The notes: generated by a model from the letters alone, not told the origin. 64,000 nucleotides of DNA from Diprion similis (GCF_021155765.1 NC_060112.1:26750001-26814000), one strand, 5' to 3'. Shown: positions 1-12,800, counted from the stretch's first letter. Translations and numbers: made by a program.

Positions 1-1548
1 GGATGTCTGGGGAGTGGATTGATATCTGGCTACCTTGGGAGAAGGAAGACAATGATGATATCAAATGCTCCGTTCATCGCCGCCTGGATTCTCTACTATT
101 ATTCTTACAACTCGACAATGCTGTTTTGCGCCTTAGCCATGACGGGGTTGACCGGTGGGCTCTTGGAAGCACCGGTGCTAACGTATGTCGCAGAGGTGAC
201 GCAACCACATCTTCGGGGCATGCTCTCCGCGACCTCGACCATGTCCGTAATCCTCGGCATCTTTATTCAGATGCTAGCGGGCAGCTTGACCACCTGGAGG
301 ATGGCCGCTCTCATAAACATAACTTTTCCGACATTGTGCTTCATTTTACTTTGTCTCATTCCCGAAAGTCCTCATTGGCTCATTGGTAAGGAATAGGAAA
401 AATCATGTTCGATCTTGGAGTTATGCATCAGAGATAATTTTCGCTCATACGTTATGGGACTCTTTCAGGAAAGGGACGCATGAATGAGGCCTTAAAGGCG
501 TTGCGCTGGCTTCGGGGATGGGTGCCAGCCGAACACGTTCGGGCGGAATACAACAGCGTCTGCGAGGCCATTCAAAAGTCGCAACATTTAGATTCAGAGC
601 GTGGAGTAAGAGCCTGGAGCCACTACACGGATCGCACTTTCTGGGTGCCCTTCTTCTTGGTCAGCTGGGTCTTTCTTATCGGTCACTTTGGCGGCATGGC
701 ACCGTTGCAGACGTTCGCAGTATCTATCTTCAGTGATCTTCATGCACCTATCGAGAAATTCAAAGCCGCGGTGATGTTGGGCGCTGCTGAACTGCTCGGC
801 ACGTTGTCTTGCGTCATTCTGATACACTTTACTGGAAAACGGAAGATCGCCTTGATTTCCGTTCTCAGCACGGCCATTTGCTTTTCTATTGCTGCACTTT
901 ACGGTAGCATGATCAATCAAGGCCTCATCGTAGGCGAAGACTACGCTTGGATACCAACTTACGCCTTAATTGGCAGTGCCTACTTTAGTCATTTGGGGAT
1001 AAGATTGCTGCCATGGGTACTCATAGGGGAGGTTTTCTCAGCACAGGTACTCGATGATTATTCGTCTAACACTTTTCTTTTCGATCAGGCATTCGTTTTT
1101 CTGTCAAATCCAATCTTATTAGAGAGAATGTCATATATGCTTGTGTCACATACCACTTCGACGGATTTATAAAAATGGATAGATTTCTTTTAAACGTTAT
1201 GTTAGTAAAATGAAATGGTTTCAGGTCCGGAGTATTGCAGCGGGGGCAGCCAGTGCTTTTGGATATGCGAGTAACTTCGTCGTGAACAAGGTTTACCTCT
1301 ACATGAAGGAAGGAATGACACTGGCTGGTACATTTTGGTTTTACTCCGGGGTCGGGCTTGTGGGAGGCATCGTGATCTACTTCATTTTGCCAGAAACGGA
1401 GGGACGGACTCTCAGAGAGATCGAAGAACACTACGCGGGAACTCAAAATCTGAAAACTAGACCGAGAAAAGAAGATCTACCGATTAAAGAGAAATGGTCT
1501 GCGTCTAACCCAACTCCAGTAACTGACGTCGTGGAAATTAGGCTCTGA
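1..1548 (+). CDS. Trehalose/sugar transporter, MFS sugar-porter family (5' partial)
   Basis: Three exons, 1-385, 469-1046 and 1225-1548, join in frame (donors GGTAAG and GGTACT, acceptors TTTCAG) to give 428 visible residues ending at TGA 1546-1548. The reading frame is already open at base 1, so the N-terminus lies outside the window. Sugar-porter hallmarks are in order: the loop 2-3 motif GRRKT, the mid-protein motif PESPHWL, and the C-terminal PETEGRTL followed by REIEEHY. Hydrophobic segments between them fit roughly transmembrane helices 3 to 12. By family these are plasma-membrane facilitators moving trehalose or hexoses; insect Tret1-like proteins are the closest class I recognise. Exon 2 can also run into its intron and stop at 1172, but splicing at 1046 restores the conserved tail. 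The substrate is inferred from family only. Confidence 0.88.
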
Positions 1549-3040
1549 AGTGAAAGTTAAGGACTTCCTATCTTTAAATTAGTAAAGGAAGTCAAGAACT
1601 CGATAATGTGATGAGTACTACGAAATGGTTGTGAAACTCAAAAGACTATTGACTTTGAAGTAACGATTTCAATCACTTGCAAAAAACCCAGTTCTGCGAT
1701 ATTTACGGTGTTTTTTTAGTTGCAAAGGTTTTACAACACTCGAATGTGAAAGGAATGAATGAGTTTGCAAGGCATTTGAACGAAAAAAAGAGACTAGCTA
1801 TATGTCCATCGTTGAGAGGAATATTAAAAGGACACATCCTCAGATTTACCGTATTCATGTTCAATTCACTTGGAAGATCATGTTTAATTTGGATGAACTT
1901 TTATTTGATGCAAAATCGTCAATGTGTATCTCACGATGACATTGAGGTAGCCATAGTAATTAGTTGTATATATTTGGCCTGTTGTGATTAATATAGTGAT
2001 GTACGGGTAAGCTAAAATTTTTATCAAGCATAAATATATTAGTCAAAGATTCTATACGGTTATTCTGTACTTTGCATTCATTCACAGCAAAAACAACAGT
2101 CAATGTGGCCACTCTCTAGGACCTGTGAACACAGGTATGAAAACTACTATAAAGGATACTTGGCCAACTTTGGGAGAATTTTTCAAATTCTTTAAGGTCC
2201 TATTAGTAGAAAAAGGGTTTTGTAAATCGATCTTGTGCCGAATACTGCTTGCTCCAAAAATCGCAAAAAAGAGACTCATTTGTATTTTTTTAACTCTGTA
2301 TTTTCAGATTTTACCGAATGCTAGAATTAATTTACCGATCCTGTTCTGACGTGATTTTGCGACGGAAATCAGGTGCGCGTAGTCAGCTAAAATAACTATG
2401 ATAAGGGTATGAAAACTGACAGCCGATGAACGAAAAATTTTAACTCATCACCGTGTTATTTCAACTGTTGATCGTACGCTGTTTTTGAAGTATTTTTTTA
2501 AATTCTGAGGGTCCAATAGTCAATAAAAATCGATTCTAGGACCACAAAGTTCTTACCTCCAAAAGTTGCAAAAAAGGAAACGGATTAACCCGTTTACATT
2601 TTTTAAGTTCTAAATTCTCGTGGATTTTGAAAAATACGGCACCAGCTTTATTCTGACTCCCGATATTCTGCGAAAAAAACGATTCCACCTATAAGTTCCA
2701 AATTACGACTAGATAAATTACTTCGTGTTCTGTCGCAGTTGTAGATTTCATTTAAGTTGTTTATGGGTCTTGTGACGTTTTCGGCTTATTTTCTAGTTTC
2801 ATCTGCGGCAAAAAGTAATTAATACATCATGTCGCCACAGAAGTGTTCCGGCTCAAAAATACTCTCCAGCATATCATTTCATTTTTAACCGATTCTACGC
2901 ATTCATTCATTTCGCGACGTGTCGGTAACATGAAATCAGTAGATAAAGTAGAGCGCGCCTAACAAGATTATCGCAGCGTATTGCAATCCCAAGTCGGGGT
3001 TCCTAGCGTCATCAGCAGAACATCGCGTGAACTATTTCAC
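1549..3040. other. Intergenic region between transporter and ATAD3
   Basis: No supported gene. A+T-rich, with frequent stops in all frames. The first part should hold the transporter 3' UTR, but I see no clear AATAAA close to the stop. The centre contains a diverged tandem repeat (listed separately), and the last part is the upstream region of ATAD3. Confidence 0.6.
2181..2640. repeat. Diverged tandem repeat, two units about 315 bp apart
   Basis: Two blocks, about 2181-2310 and 2496-2625, share the same run of landmarks in the same order: a T-rich start with AAATTCT, a GGTCC(T/A)A block, AAATCGAT, GCTCC/CCTCC followed by AAAA and TGCAAAAAAG-like sequence, then a TTTTTTAA(C/G)T end. Divergence is high and borders are approximate. 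Confidence 0.4.
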
Positions 3041-3066
3041 CCGGAAGTGCATAAATGCGCATGCGC
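3041..3066 (+). promoter_or_regulatory. Adjacent ETS/GABP-like and NRF-1-like sites upstream of ATAD3
   Basis: CCGGAAGTG (3041-3049) matches the ETS/GABP (NRF-2) core, and the palindrome TGCGCATGCGC (3056-3066) matches the NRF-1 / insect Ewg consensus. They are six bases apart and about 240 bp upstream of the ATAD3 start codon. A further ETS-like CCGGT lies near 3098. This pair is typical of nuclear genes for mitochondrial proteins, which fits ATAD3. Binding itself is inferred. Confidence 0.6.
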
Positions 3067-3308
3067 TGTCTCTGCGAAATCGTCTGCTATCAATGACATC
3101 CGGTTCAAGGTCCATGCAACTCGTCTCATTGGCCATTGAATCGTGCATCAGCATTCCGTATCCACGACCCTCGTGCGCACGTGAGAACTGAGAAGTAGAG
3201 TTGAGGACTCAGGTTGTGGATTGTGGAAGCAGAGCGGAACTGAGCTGTTCGCAGACACGTTTAAGGACTTTAATTACTCTCTCGGTAGTGTTTCGTATCG
3301 GCTGAACC

Positions 3309-6008
3309 ATGTCGTGGTTGTTCGGATACCGTAACCCCCAGCAACCCCAGGACTTCTCGCAATTCGCACAACCACCAGCCCTAGGAGGCGGACCCCCCGG
3401 CGGCGGATCATCCGGCGGCGGGGGCGACCAGCCGCCGAAAAATTTAACCAAATCACAAATGGAAGCTTACAGATTTGACTCGAGCGCGCTCGAAAGAGCG
3501 GCTGCTGCTGCCAAGGAACTAGAGAGATCAAGTACGGTAATTTTCCCCTCAATCTTCATTCAAAATATTCACCATTATGTAAGATTACGTAATTCTCAGA
3601 GCGTGGTTATGTGTTAGCCATGCCGGTCGTTCAGCTCCCCCCATGCTAAGGTCCGGATGATGAAAGAGCTTCTGTTGTGTCGTGTGAAAAATCGTTCACT
3701 CGATGCATTTTTTATTTCAATATTGCTTCTCGCAATTCAATCCTTTGCAATCTTAACCTCTGCAAATAGTATGCAAAATGAAGCACTAATGAAGTTTCAC
3801 TTCCCTCCGTTTTTGCTATAATAATGTTCATATTTCCTTCGACCAAAGTATCGGTAGTACTGCTAGAGAACATTGTTACAAAACTGCACGAATGTCAAAG
3901 TCCGGAGCGAAAAGGAAGTGCTCAAATACCCAGAGTTACTACAAGATCTGTTCGCCCTTTTTTTTTTGCTTGTATTTCCTGAGGATAGGTTTATTCAAGA
4001 TATTTTATTCCGTCGATGCTACGGCCAATGAAATACAGTGTTTTTGACTTTACTCTACATTTGCAGGTCATGCCAAAGATGCTCTCGACCTCTCGAAGCT
4101 TCAAGAAACGACGCGGCAGGTGGAAATGCAGACAAAGTTGAAAGAGTATGAAGCTCACATTGAGCAGATGAAAGCCGAACAAAAAAGAGTGGAGGGCGAT
4201 GAAAGGAGAAAAACAATGCAAGAGGAGACGAAGCAGCATCAAATGCGAGCTCAGTACCAGGACCAGCTAGCGAGAAAACGTTACGACGATCAGCTGGGTC
4301 AGCAGCAAAGAATGAACGATGAGAATCTTAGGCGGCAGGAAGAATCTGTAGCAAAACAGGAAGCGATGAGAAAGGCAACTATTGAACACGAAATGGAATT
4401 GAGGCATAAAAATGAAATGAAGAAATTAGATGCTGAACTTAGAGCGAAGGCAAAAGTTGACCGCGAAAACCAGGATTTAAATTTGGAAAAGATTAGACTA
4501 AAAGCTTCTGAAAATAGGATTACAGTTCTAGAATCCATTAAGTAAGTATGTTTGAGATATGATTTAATTTGCGGGAAGAGAGACTTTTCTTAAAATCGAA
4601 ATGAATAATACTCTGCAGAGTTGCAGTGCTATCTAATGTTAACTCGAGTTACAATCTAGATAACTGTTTCATCTGGTGCTGATAGTCGGTACTGGTGCTT
4701 CATTCACATTGCCATAACCCAATGAATATCACATTTTCACCATAGTCAGTAAGCTTTTACAACTTTCAGGACAGCTGGTTCGGTACTTGGGACAGGTGCG
4801 AACGCGTTGCTCCAAGACTGGGACAAAATCCTAGCAGCCGCTGGTGGTTTGTCGCTTATAGCACTGGGTGTTTATACCGCCAAAGGAGCGACGGGAGTTT
4901 CTGCTCGTTACATCGAGTCGCGTTTAGGAAAACCATCTCTGGTGCGAGAAACTTCAAGGTTCTCAGTCCTTGAGTCGTTGAAACATCCGATTAAAACTGT
5001 TAAACAGCTTAAGGAAAAGCAGTCAGATGCATTGTCAGGAGTAATCCTAGCACCAAAGTTGGAAGAGAGGTTGCGCGACGTTGCGATTGCAACCAAGAAC
5101 ACTAAGCGAAATCAGGGAATGTACAGGAACATACTGATGCATGGACCGCCTGGTACAGGAAAAACTATGTTTGCCAAAAAGCTGGCCAAACATTCGGGAA
5201 TGGATTACGCTATCCTAACCGGAGGTGACGTAGCTCCATTAGGCCGGGATGGTGTCACTGCCATTCACAAAGTTTTCGACTGGGCGTCGACTTCTCGGAA
5301 AGGCTTGCTCCTTTTCATCGACGAGGCTGATGCCTTCCTGCGCAAAAGATCGAGCGAGCGCATATCTGAGGACCTGAGAGCAACATTGAACGCTTTCTTG
5401 TACAGAACCGGAGAGCAGAGCGATAAATTTATGCTTGTTCTCGCTTCCAATACCCCGGAACAATTCGACTGGGCAGTTAACGATCGACTGGACGAAATGG
5501 TCGAGTTCAATCTGCCTGGCATTGAGGAACGAGAGCGCCTCGTGCGTTTATACTTTGACAAATTCGTTCTTCAGCCAGCTACCGAAGGCAAGAAGCGGCT
5601 TAAGGTGGCTCAGTTCGATTACGGCGCTCTTTGTACCAAAATGGCAGCTATCACCGAAGGAATGTCCGGCAGAGAGTTGGCCAAGCTTGGTGTAGCGTGG
5701 CAGGCTGCTGCGTACGCCTCCGAGGACGGTGTTCTGACAGAACAGATGGTTATCGATAGGTGCATGGATGCTGTGAGACAGCACAAGCAGAAGGTAGGCG
5801 CGATCACGAATTCGAAGGTCCTTAAAAATAAACAAGAATGTCTTAGTAACCGTTTCTGTGCTTTCTGTTTCAGGTGAAATGGCAGAGCGAACAGGAAAGA
5901 CAAGAATCCAAATCAATCTATTCCTCGGAGAAAGAAATCTCTATGAGTCCGTTAAAGCCGAAAGAAAGTGCGACGACGATCGAGCCTGACAAAGTAAATA
6001 CCGCCTAA
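3309..6008 (+). CDS. ATAD3: ATAD3 alternative short end (exon 4 read-through)
   Basis: If the donor at 5994 is not used, exon 4 reads on for four codons (VNTA) and stops at TAA 6006-6008, giving 618 residues instead of 639. AATAAA at 6069-6074, 61 bases after this stop, would serve as its own poly(A) signal. The AAA+ core is identical in both forms; only the extreme C-terminus facing the matrix differs. The existence of the short transcript is inferred from the stop and poly(A) signal, not proven. Confidence 0.5.
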
Positions 6009-7315
6009 ACACGCTGTGCAAATGAGAAACAATCGCGTAATTCAAAGGTTTCCATGGTTTGTTTTGAGAATAAATCTTGAAGCAACAAGAAGTGGACCAT
6101 GGCTATAATCGACCGCGTACACAGGCGTATTTTAGGTCATTACAAACCTGTACCTGAATGGGGAATGAAGAGAGAATGTCGCGGTTGATAATTCCGATAA
6201 TTCCCGCAATCAGTTACTATCTGCTCTAACTATTCAGTTATGCAAATGTTTACCGAAATAATTTTTAAAATTATACTTAGATGCTATATAAAATTACTAG
6301 CCGCTGACTAGAAACTTATTTTCAATAATCAACGCGTAATTGGTGTGCGCGTGTTGTAGGAGTTTGAGAAATATCGTATCGTTTTGATTCTATCTGATTT
6401 TCAGATTAATCGTAGATTAATACTGTATTCCGAAATGGTAAAAAATCTGGAACCATATTAATCTCCCATAAATTACAAGAACCCGAAAGAAATCCTCGTT
6501 TGTAGGACTTTGTTCTAGTCAGATTTATACAATTACATTTCAACGGTACCAGATTATTGCACAGGGGGTAACCGTATTCTTCAGGGAAATATAAATGATT
6601 AAAACACATGCACGAATATATAATAGGAATTGTTACTGTAAATATACTTGAGTCACAAGTTATTCCTAATAATAGTTGGAAAATACTTTAAATGGCTGTT
6701 AAAAGAAGATTCTTTTCTCAGTGCAGTGGTAGAAAGACAATATGATAAAATAGAAACAATTAAACTGAGTGGCGTTAGTTTGTTGATGATGAAGTATACA
6801 TATACGGCATTTTAAGTAAATGTTTCAATTGTTCATTTTTCAACGAAACTTCGATAGTACTGTACGCGCTGTTATTGCACATGCTTGTTGAGACGTAGTA
6901 TAGATGTACAAGTATAAATAAGAAATGACTAATCGTTTAGGGGCGTATGATACCTTATCTTCATTTATAGAAACTTGTCAATTTACCAGATTAATTTTTT
7001 TGTATTACTACAAAATATAAGCCTGGATTTTTTTTATACACACTGTCGATAATAAATCTTTCCTTCTAAGTTCTTTCTTTTGGTAAAAGAAGCATCGGTA
7101 CCATGTTTCGAGGGGAGAATCTCTTCGTCAAAGAGTAATCAGTAACGAAAGATCATAAGCTTAACTCTATAAAAATGGGTCTACGATTTTTCCAATATTT
7201 ACTTAGCATAATTTCTCTGTTCTAATATTTCATTCAGAATACCATGAATGCAATTCCAGAGACAGGAGACCCACAGGAATCGATTCTGAACGAGAAAGTC
7301 GACTGGAGCAAATAA
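3309..7315 (+). CDS. ATAD3: ATAD3, mitochondrial inner-membrane AAA+ ATPase (long form)
   Basis: Five exons: 3309-3531, 4067-4541, 4770-5793, 5874-5993 and 7238-7315, all GT-AG and in frame, give 639 residues. The start is the ATG at 3309 (MSWLFGYR), the usual ATAD3 N-terminus. Order of parts: Gly/Pro-rich head (about 20-40); long charged coiled-coil ATAD3_N region (about 50-240); one hydrophobic membrane segment (about 253-270, [14 protein letters not shown]); then a AAA+ domain with Walker A GPPGTGKT (358-365), Walker [12 protein letters not shown] (412-422) and the sensor stretch VLASN. ATAD3 spans the mitochondrial inner membrane and supports nucleoid organisation, cristae and inner-outer membrane contact; Drosophila calls it belphegor. 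The last exon encodes a short tail ending VDWSK. A poly(A) signal AATAAA at 7397-7402 follows this form. Exon borders were chosen by family continuity across each junction. Confidence 0.95.
6069..6074 (+). promoter_or_regulatory. Proximal poly(A) signal of ATAD3
   Basis: AATAAA 61 bases after the read-through stop of ATAD3 and inside its last intron. It would define the short 3' end. Confidence 0.5.
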
Positions 7316-7396
7316 TTTTAGCGTTTTTAAAGTTTCAAGAACTCAATGCAAATTGGAAATGTTAATTAAATTTAAATTAGCTAGATCAAATTGAAA

Positions 7397-7402
7397 AATA
7401 AA
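7397..7402 (+). promoter_or_regulatory. Distal poly(A) signal of ATAD3
   Basis: AATAAA 82 bases after the stop of the last ATAD3 exon, followed at once by a T-rich stretch. Confidence 0.55.
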
Positions 7403-9892
7403 CCTTTTTTTTACACGACACATTAAAATTGAGCCAGTTAGTTCTTGAGCCGTAATTTCCCTCTGCAGATATTCGGGTTTTGCGACTCGACACTCGTTCC
7501 AATTGATGCTGCTCAAATAATATTATTTAAAGTCGTATTTTCACCTGAAACTGAAGAATATTTTGAATGAGACTATAAATTATCAAAAAATTATTCCCCT
7601 ATTAAGACTACGTACTGAAATTCAGGAAATTGTGGTTTCCTATGCACCGTAAAGAAAAAAAAAAAAAAATACAAAATAATCAATCAGTATTGCGCAGGTG
7701 TCAATAGCAATTGGTTGGCATTGGTTATCACAATAACATTTCTGGGCCATCGTCCAGATGAAAAACATTCGTTTTTGAATAATCAGCGGAACGGGAGTAA
7801 ATTAAACCAATAACAGAACGTTTACCAACGCCAAGATAAACATTATGTTAAAAAATTATCGCGATTTTTCGGTTGCTAAAGCACCATGCATTGGCAATGT
7901 AACGATTAAGACCTGAAAGCAGTTTGTAGTAGTTCTTGAGAGTTGTCAAATCAATTCCTATCAATGAAAGTATACACTTACAAAAGTCGAAATTTGATCT
8001 TTGAATTTTAATATTAAAATTTGACATTCAACAAACACATTATATTAAATATATATTTATGTATACGTACAATATTTCACTAACTTAACCGTAGAATAAC
8101 AAGCAGTTGTCATAAATATGTTAAACCATGGTGCATGAAGGGTTTGTTAACAATGTATCAACCTAACTGGATTTGCATCTCACATTTTTTAATCAGTTTG
8201 ATGAAATTATATGTATGGATCGCAAAGCAGTTAATAACAGTAGATTACGTTGGTCATACGTTACAGTCACAACAACACTAATTAATACTACGTCGACTAA
8301 GTACTTTGTAAAAACGACAACATTACTGCGGTAGTCATAAACTATTCAAATGTATTATATTTTAATCGAGTCTTTCAGTGACTACAGTGAGAGTGGGAAC
8401 ATCCATAAAATATTGTTTACCTCTAATTTTTTTTTTTTTTTTTTTGGTTGTCAAATAACCTTGTATCGAGCCTTTGGTGCTCGATCCCGACGTTACTTGA
8501 CGTGTATGTCACCAGCGAAACTATAGAAATGATTGTCGATTAATATTTCGAGAATTTGCAGGACATACACGTCGCCACAGGATTCTTATCACACCCTGCA
8601 ATGTCCTGCAGCATGATCATTGCAGCATCACAAAGACTGCTGCTTACATACCAAAGGAAATTGTTTGAATCTTTAGATGATTTATTAAAATAGCACATTT
8701 AATCTTGAATATCCTTCTCGCATGATCCAGCACTTTGAATTGTTGCTAAACAATTATGTGCGACAATTATTTGCTTTAGGGGTTGTAATAATACAACGCT
8801 CATTATAGGAAAAAAGAAAAAACTTTTACACGAATTGCTAATGTCATGAAAATCTAATTGGTTGAAACTCGTATGATTAGTGGATAGATAAACGGATGCT
8901 TCCATGTTGTACTTTACGAATATCAGGCAATAAGCCCTGGCGCTTTGTTATAATATATAATTATTCAAACAGTTCTACATGTATATTGGTATGTTTATCC
9001 CGAGAAACTTTGCTTTTCATCTCGTATCTGTTGTTGCGTAGTTTTTTTTTTTTTTTCTTTTCTAAAACAATTGTTCTTAGGCTATTTTTTCTAACCTGCG
9101 TTTATACACAGGTAAAAGCGATGCTGTCAAGTAAGACTGGAGAGCTCATTGCGTTTCGTTTGTTATTTTTTCACGAGGGATAGTCAGAAGTTAAATACGA
9201 ACATGCTTGAAACACCGTGACTTGAATGATTGTGATTTAAAGAATTTTACAGCATGAAAATGATTATTCAGTGATTCATTTTATCAATAATTCCAAAGTG
9301 TTTGAGTCTGGTATAAAATTTGTATACTTTATAAGCAAAAACTTTTCGAGTTTATCGACCTTACACGTACTTGACATTCGGTTTTTTAAGGTACCGGGCT
9401 CGGTTACTCGGTGATTGTCTAAAACAATTTTTACAGCAAGAGTCTAATTATAAGCGGCGAACTGTGCGTCAATTGTCAAACAAGGACGGATAACAGTGCA
9501 AACTTCCGTCAACATTCCATTCCGCGACAGTGTCGATATTTGTGCAAAAAATTTGAACCCCTTAAACAGCTCCGTCGCTCTTTACATATCAAATAAGTTC
9601 ATTTCAACACCGAAGTGTAGTTTGTTTGGAACTAGATCCTATTTTTGTTTAATAAATCGTCGATATTCATTTTTACAATAAATAACTACTCCCGATCACT
9701 AGGCTTGGTCTTGTATAGTTAATTATGAAAAGTATAAAATAAGAATGAACCAATTTTAGTGCTTCAAGCACAAAAATTTGAATCTTCGACGGAAAACCCA
9801 AGCTTGTTGATCGGAAAATTGACGAAAGTTGTAATTTTCTATAACCAACGCACAACACGTCGTGACTTGCAAACGAATTAGACTGTCAAAGT
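7403..9892. other. Non-coding region between ATAD3 and the neprilysin gene
   Basis: The two genes converge here, so this stretch holds both 3' flanks. I see no gene. It is A+T-rich with poly(A) and poly(T) tracts (about 7653-7667, 8429-8445, 9041-9055) and a spaced 12-bp inverted pair GACGTGTATGTC / GACATACACGTC near 8498 and 8563. Confidence 0.55.
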
Positions 9893-12800
9893 CTACCAAA
9901 CTGAACATTTCCGTTCCGGATTCATAGCCGAACCTATCGGGCAGTTGAAATCCGCGGCGAATTCCTTCATGTTCGATAACGGTCCAAGAACCCTAAACTC
10001 TCCCGGACTATGGAAGCCAGTCGTGATGCGGAGCTTTATTGCTTCCGGTCGGTACTTGCTGCACCAAGTGTTGGCAGCGCTAACCCAGAACATTTGCTCA
10101 GGCGTGTACTTAAGACCTGGCAGCTTGGGCTCGGGGCCGTTTCTCTTTACCCAATCCTTGTAGGCCAGGTACGCTTCCTTGATTCCGCCGTTGTCGGCAA
10201 TGTTCTCACCTTGGGTGTTGATCCCGTTCAACTGCGGGGAACGCGGTGATTTAAGGAATTTGTGCAAAGGCAAATTAAGGTGCTTATAAAGACTCGTTGT
10301 ACACCTCGAAAATGCGGGGATGCAAAACTCCTATACCGCTCAAGCGATCAGAGTGAAACTTGGGCAATTAATGTCTTATTTTGGCAAAAAGTGGAACGTC
10401 TTTTTACTTTTTCAAAATTATGAAAAAAATTTTATAGATTGGTTATCACTCATAGAAATTGGCCAAATTTTCACAGTTGCATTGAATAGATCGACCTATC
10501 CGGTATGATGCCACTCGGCGGTGATGAAACACACATTTTGAGCCCAGTTCCATGAGATTTGATGGTGAAATGACGAAATGGCAGCTGATCTGGTTTTCGA
10601 TTACGAAGTACACCGAAATCTCATTTTGGCGACATTTCTTACCGACATTATGCGCATGCCGGTAATGTATGCGTGTAATGTCGGTAAAAAATTACCGGTA
10701 GGCATGAAAGGTCGGTAACAAATGTCGCCAAAATGAGATTTCGGTGTACTTCGTAATCGAAAACCAGATCAGCTGCCATTTCGTCATTTTACCATCAAAT
10801 CTCACGGGACTGGGCTCAAAATGTGTGTTTTATCACCGCCGAGTGGTATCATACCGGATAGTTCGATCCATTCAGTGCAACTGAAAATTTGGCCAATTTC
10901 TGTGGGTGGTAACCAATCTGTAAATTTTTTTTCCAAATTTTGAAAAAGTAAAAAGACGCTCCACTTCAAACACTCCACTTTAAAAATAAGGCAATAATTG
11001 CCCAAGTTTCACTCTGATCGCTTGAGCGGTATAGGAGTTTTGCTTCCCCTCGTTTTCGAGGTGTACGACGATTCTTTATAAGCACCTTAAGAATCGTTTC
11101 TTAAATAGAATTAAATTTCGCGGGGCTGAAGGAGTACCGGCAATACTTACGTTCAGTCCAACAGATTCCACCGTGTAATTCCCGTACTGATAGATGATGC
11201 ATTCTGCTTTTTCCAAGTACCTTTCCTTCGTTTCCGACTCCCACCAGTCCACCAGATTTCCCTCCTTATCGAACTGCCTACCCTGGTCATCAAACCCATG
11301 GGTTATCTCGTGGCCAATAACGAAACCAATTGCACCGTAGTTCATGTACCGGGGGCGATCGTTATTGAAGAAAGCTCCCTGCAGGATACCAGCCGGAAAT
11401 TCTGTGGGGAAGAACCAGAACCATGTGTCTCAATGTTTATGAGTGCGAATGACCATGGTAATTGTAGTCTTTGTTTATGATACTCACGAATACTATTTTC
11501 AATCGAAGAATAGAATGCGTTGACAATCGCTGGACGGCCATGGCTGACCCAGTCACTTTTGTTTACTGGTTTTCTTAGCCTTTCGAAGGAATATTCGGTT
11601 CCAAAAAGAGTCAGATTAAGGATGCTGCCCATGTAATCATTGGGGCTGAGCTCCAGACCGTCATAGAATTCCTCGAGTTTCTTATCGTCGAGAAGCTCGT
11701 CCGGGTAAGCGATGTGAGTTGCCATTGACGCAGCTTTTTCCAGGGCAGCCTTTCTCGTTTTCTCATCCATCCAGTCGACCTGAAACAGCGAGGAAAAGAT
11801 GGCTTATTATAAGATTCTGCAGCAGATTCGATCAGGGACTGTGGTCAGATGTGAACCAACCTTTTCAAGGATCTTTGTGAACTCGTGCCTAATATCAGCG
11901 ACCATTTCAACCGCATTCTTCTTTGCGTCTTCCTTAAAGTACTTCCTCACGTAAAGAGCACCAGTACTGCCGGCCAAGCTGCTCGAAACGATGTCTACAC
12001 ACTCCTTCCACCTTGCTTCTCTTTCCGTCTTACCACTCAGTGCCGTGGAGTAGTCTAACTGTCTATTCCTGATGAGTTCATTCAGGTAACTGACGGAAGC
12101 TCCCGTGGCTCTCCAAATTACATAATTTGCCTGAACTCTTTTCGGGGTAACCGTCATGAGCGTTTCGAGGTCGCTGATGTAGCTGGGCACGTTTACGATT
12201 ACGATCTCGTCGTCATCGACGTGTACTCTGCCCGCCATCAAGGTGTTGATGTAAACCTTCCAATCTACGCTGGGGTAATTCTTTTTCAGTTCTGCTACTG
12301 TCATGGGGTTGTAGAGGAGAGTAGCGTTTCGACGTTTCTCGTTAGGCAGCGAAATCTGAAAGTCACAATAGATATTATGTGATTTTTGCTTTTATCATAC
12401 TTCACGCCGAAAGGCGTTCTGTTTCAGTTCAATATAGATTTATTATACTCACATTTGCCAACTTGATTTCGAATTCTAGGGAATCGGACAGTTCCCGTCT
12501 TGCTCTGTCTTCATCGGCTCCTAGGATCACCGCTATGTCAACCATGTACTCGAAGTAAGCCTTGACTATTTTGTCTTCTGGACCTTTGGATAAATATTCA
12601 CGAGATAGACCCAGCGAGGCTTGATCAAACTGTGGATGGTAAAGGAATTCTAGTTTACCGATGTAACAGTCCCATTTGAGATATAAGAGTTATTCGTCAA
12701 GCTTTACTCACGTCAATTATACGTTTAGTGCTGTTCTTTAAATCGACGCCGATACTGAAGTCGAGAAAGTAATCCACCGAGTAGCCGATTTTTCGAAACC

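Noticed and set aside
3209-3552. Two minus-strand frames over the ATAD3 first exon
   Set aside because: Shadows of the Gly/Pro-rich ATAD3 N-terminus.
4299-4538. Minus-strand frame rich in Phe, Ser and Cys within ATAD3
   Set aside because: Antisense shadow of the ATAD3 coiled-coil exon.
8490-8580. Spaced 12-bp inverted pair as a transposon end
   Set aside because: Similarity does not extend beyond 12 bases and the spacing is only about 50 bases; likely chance.
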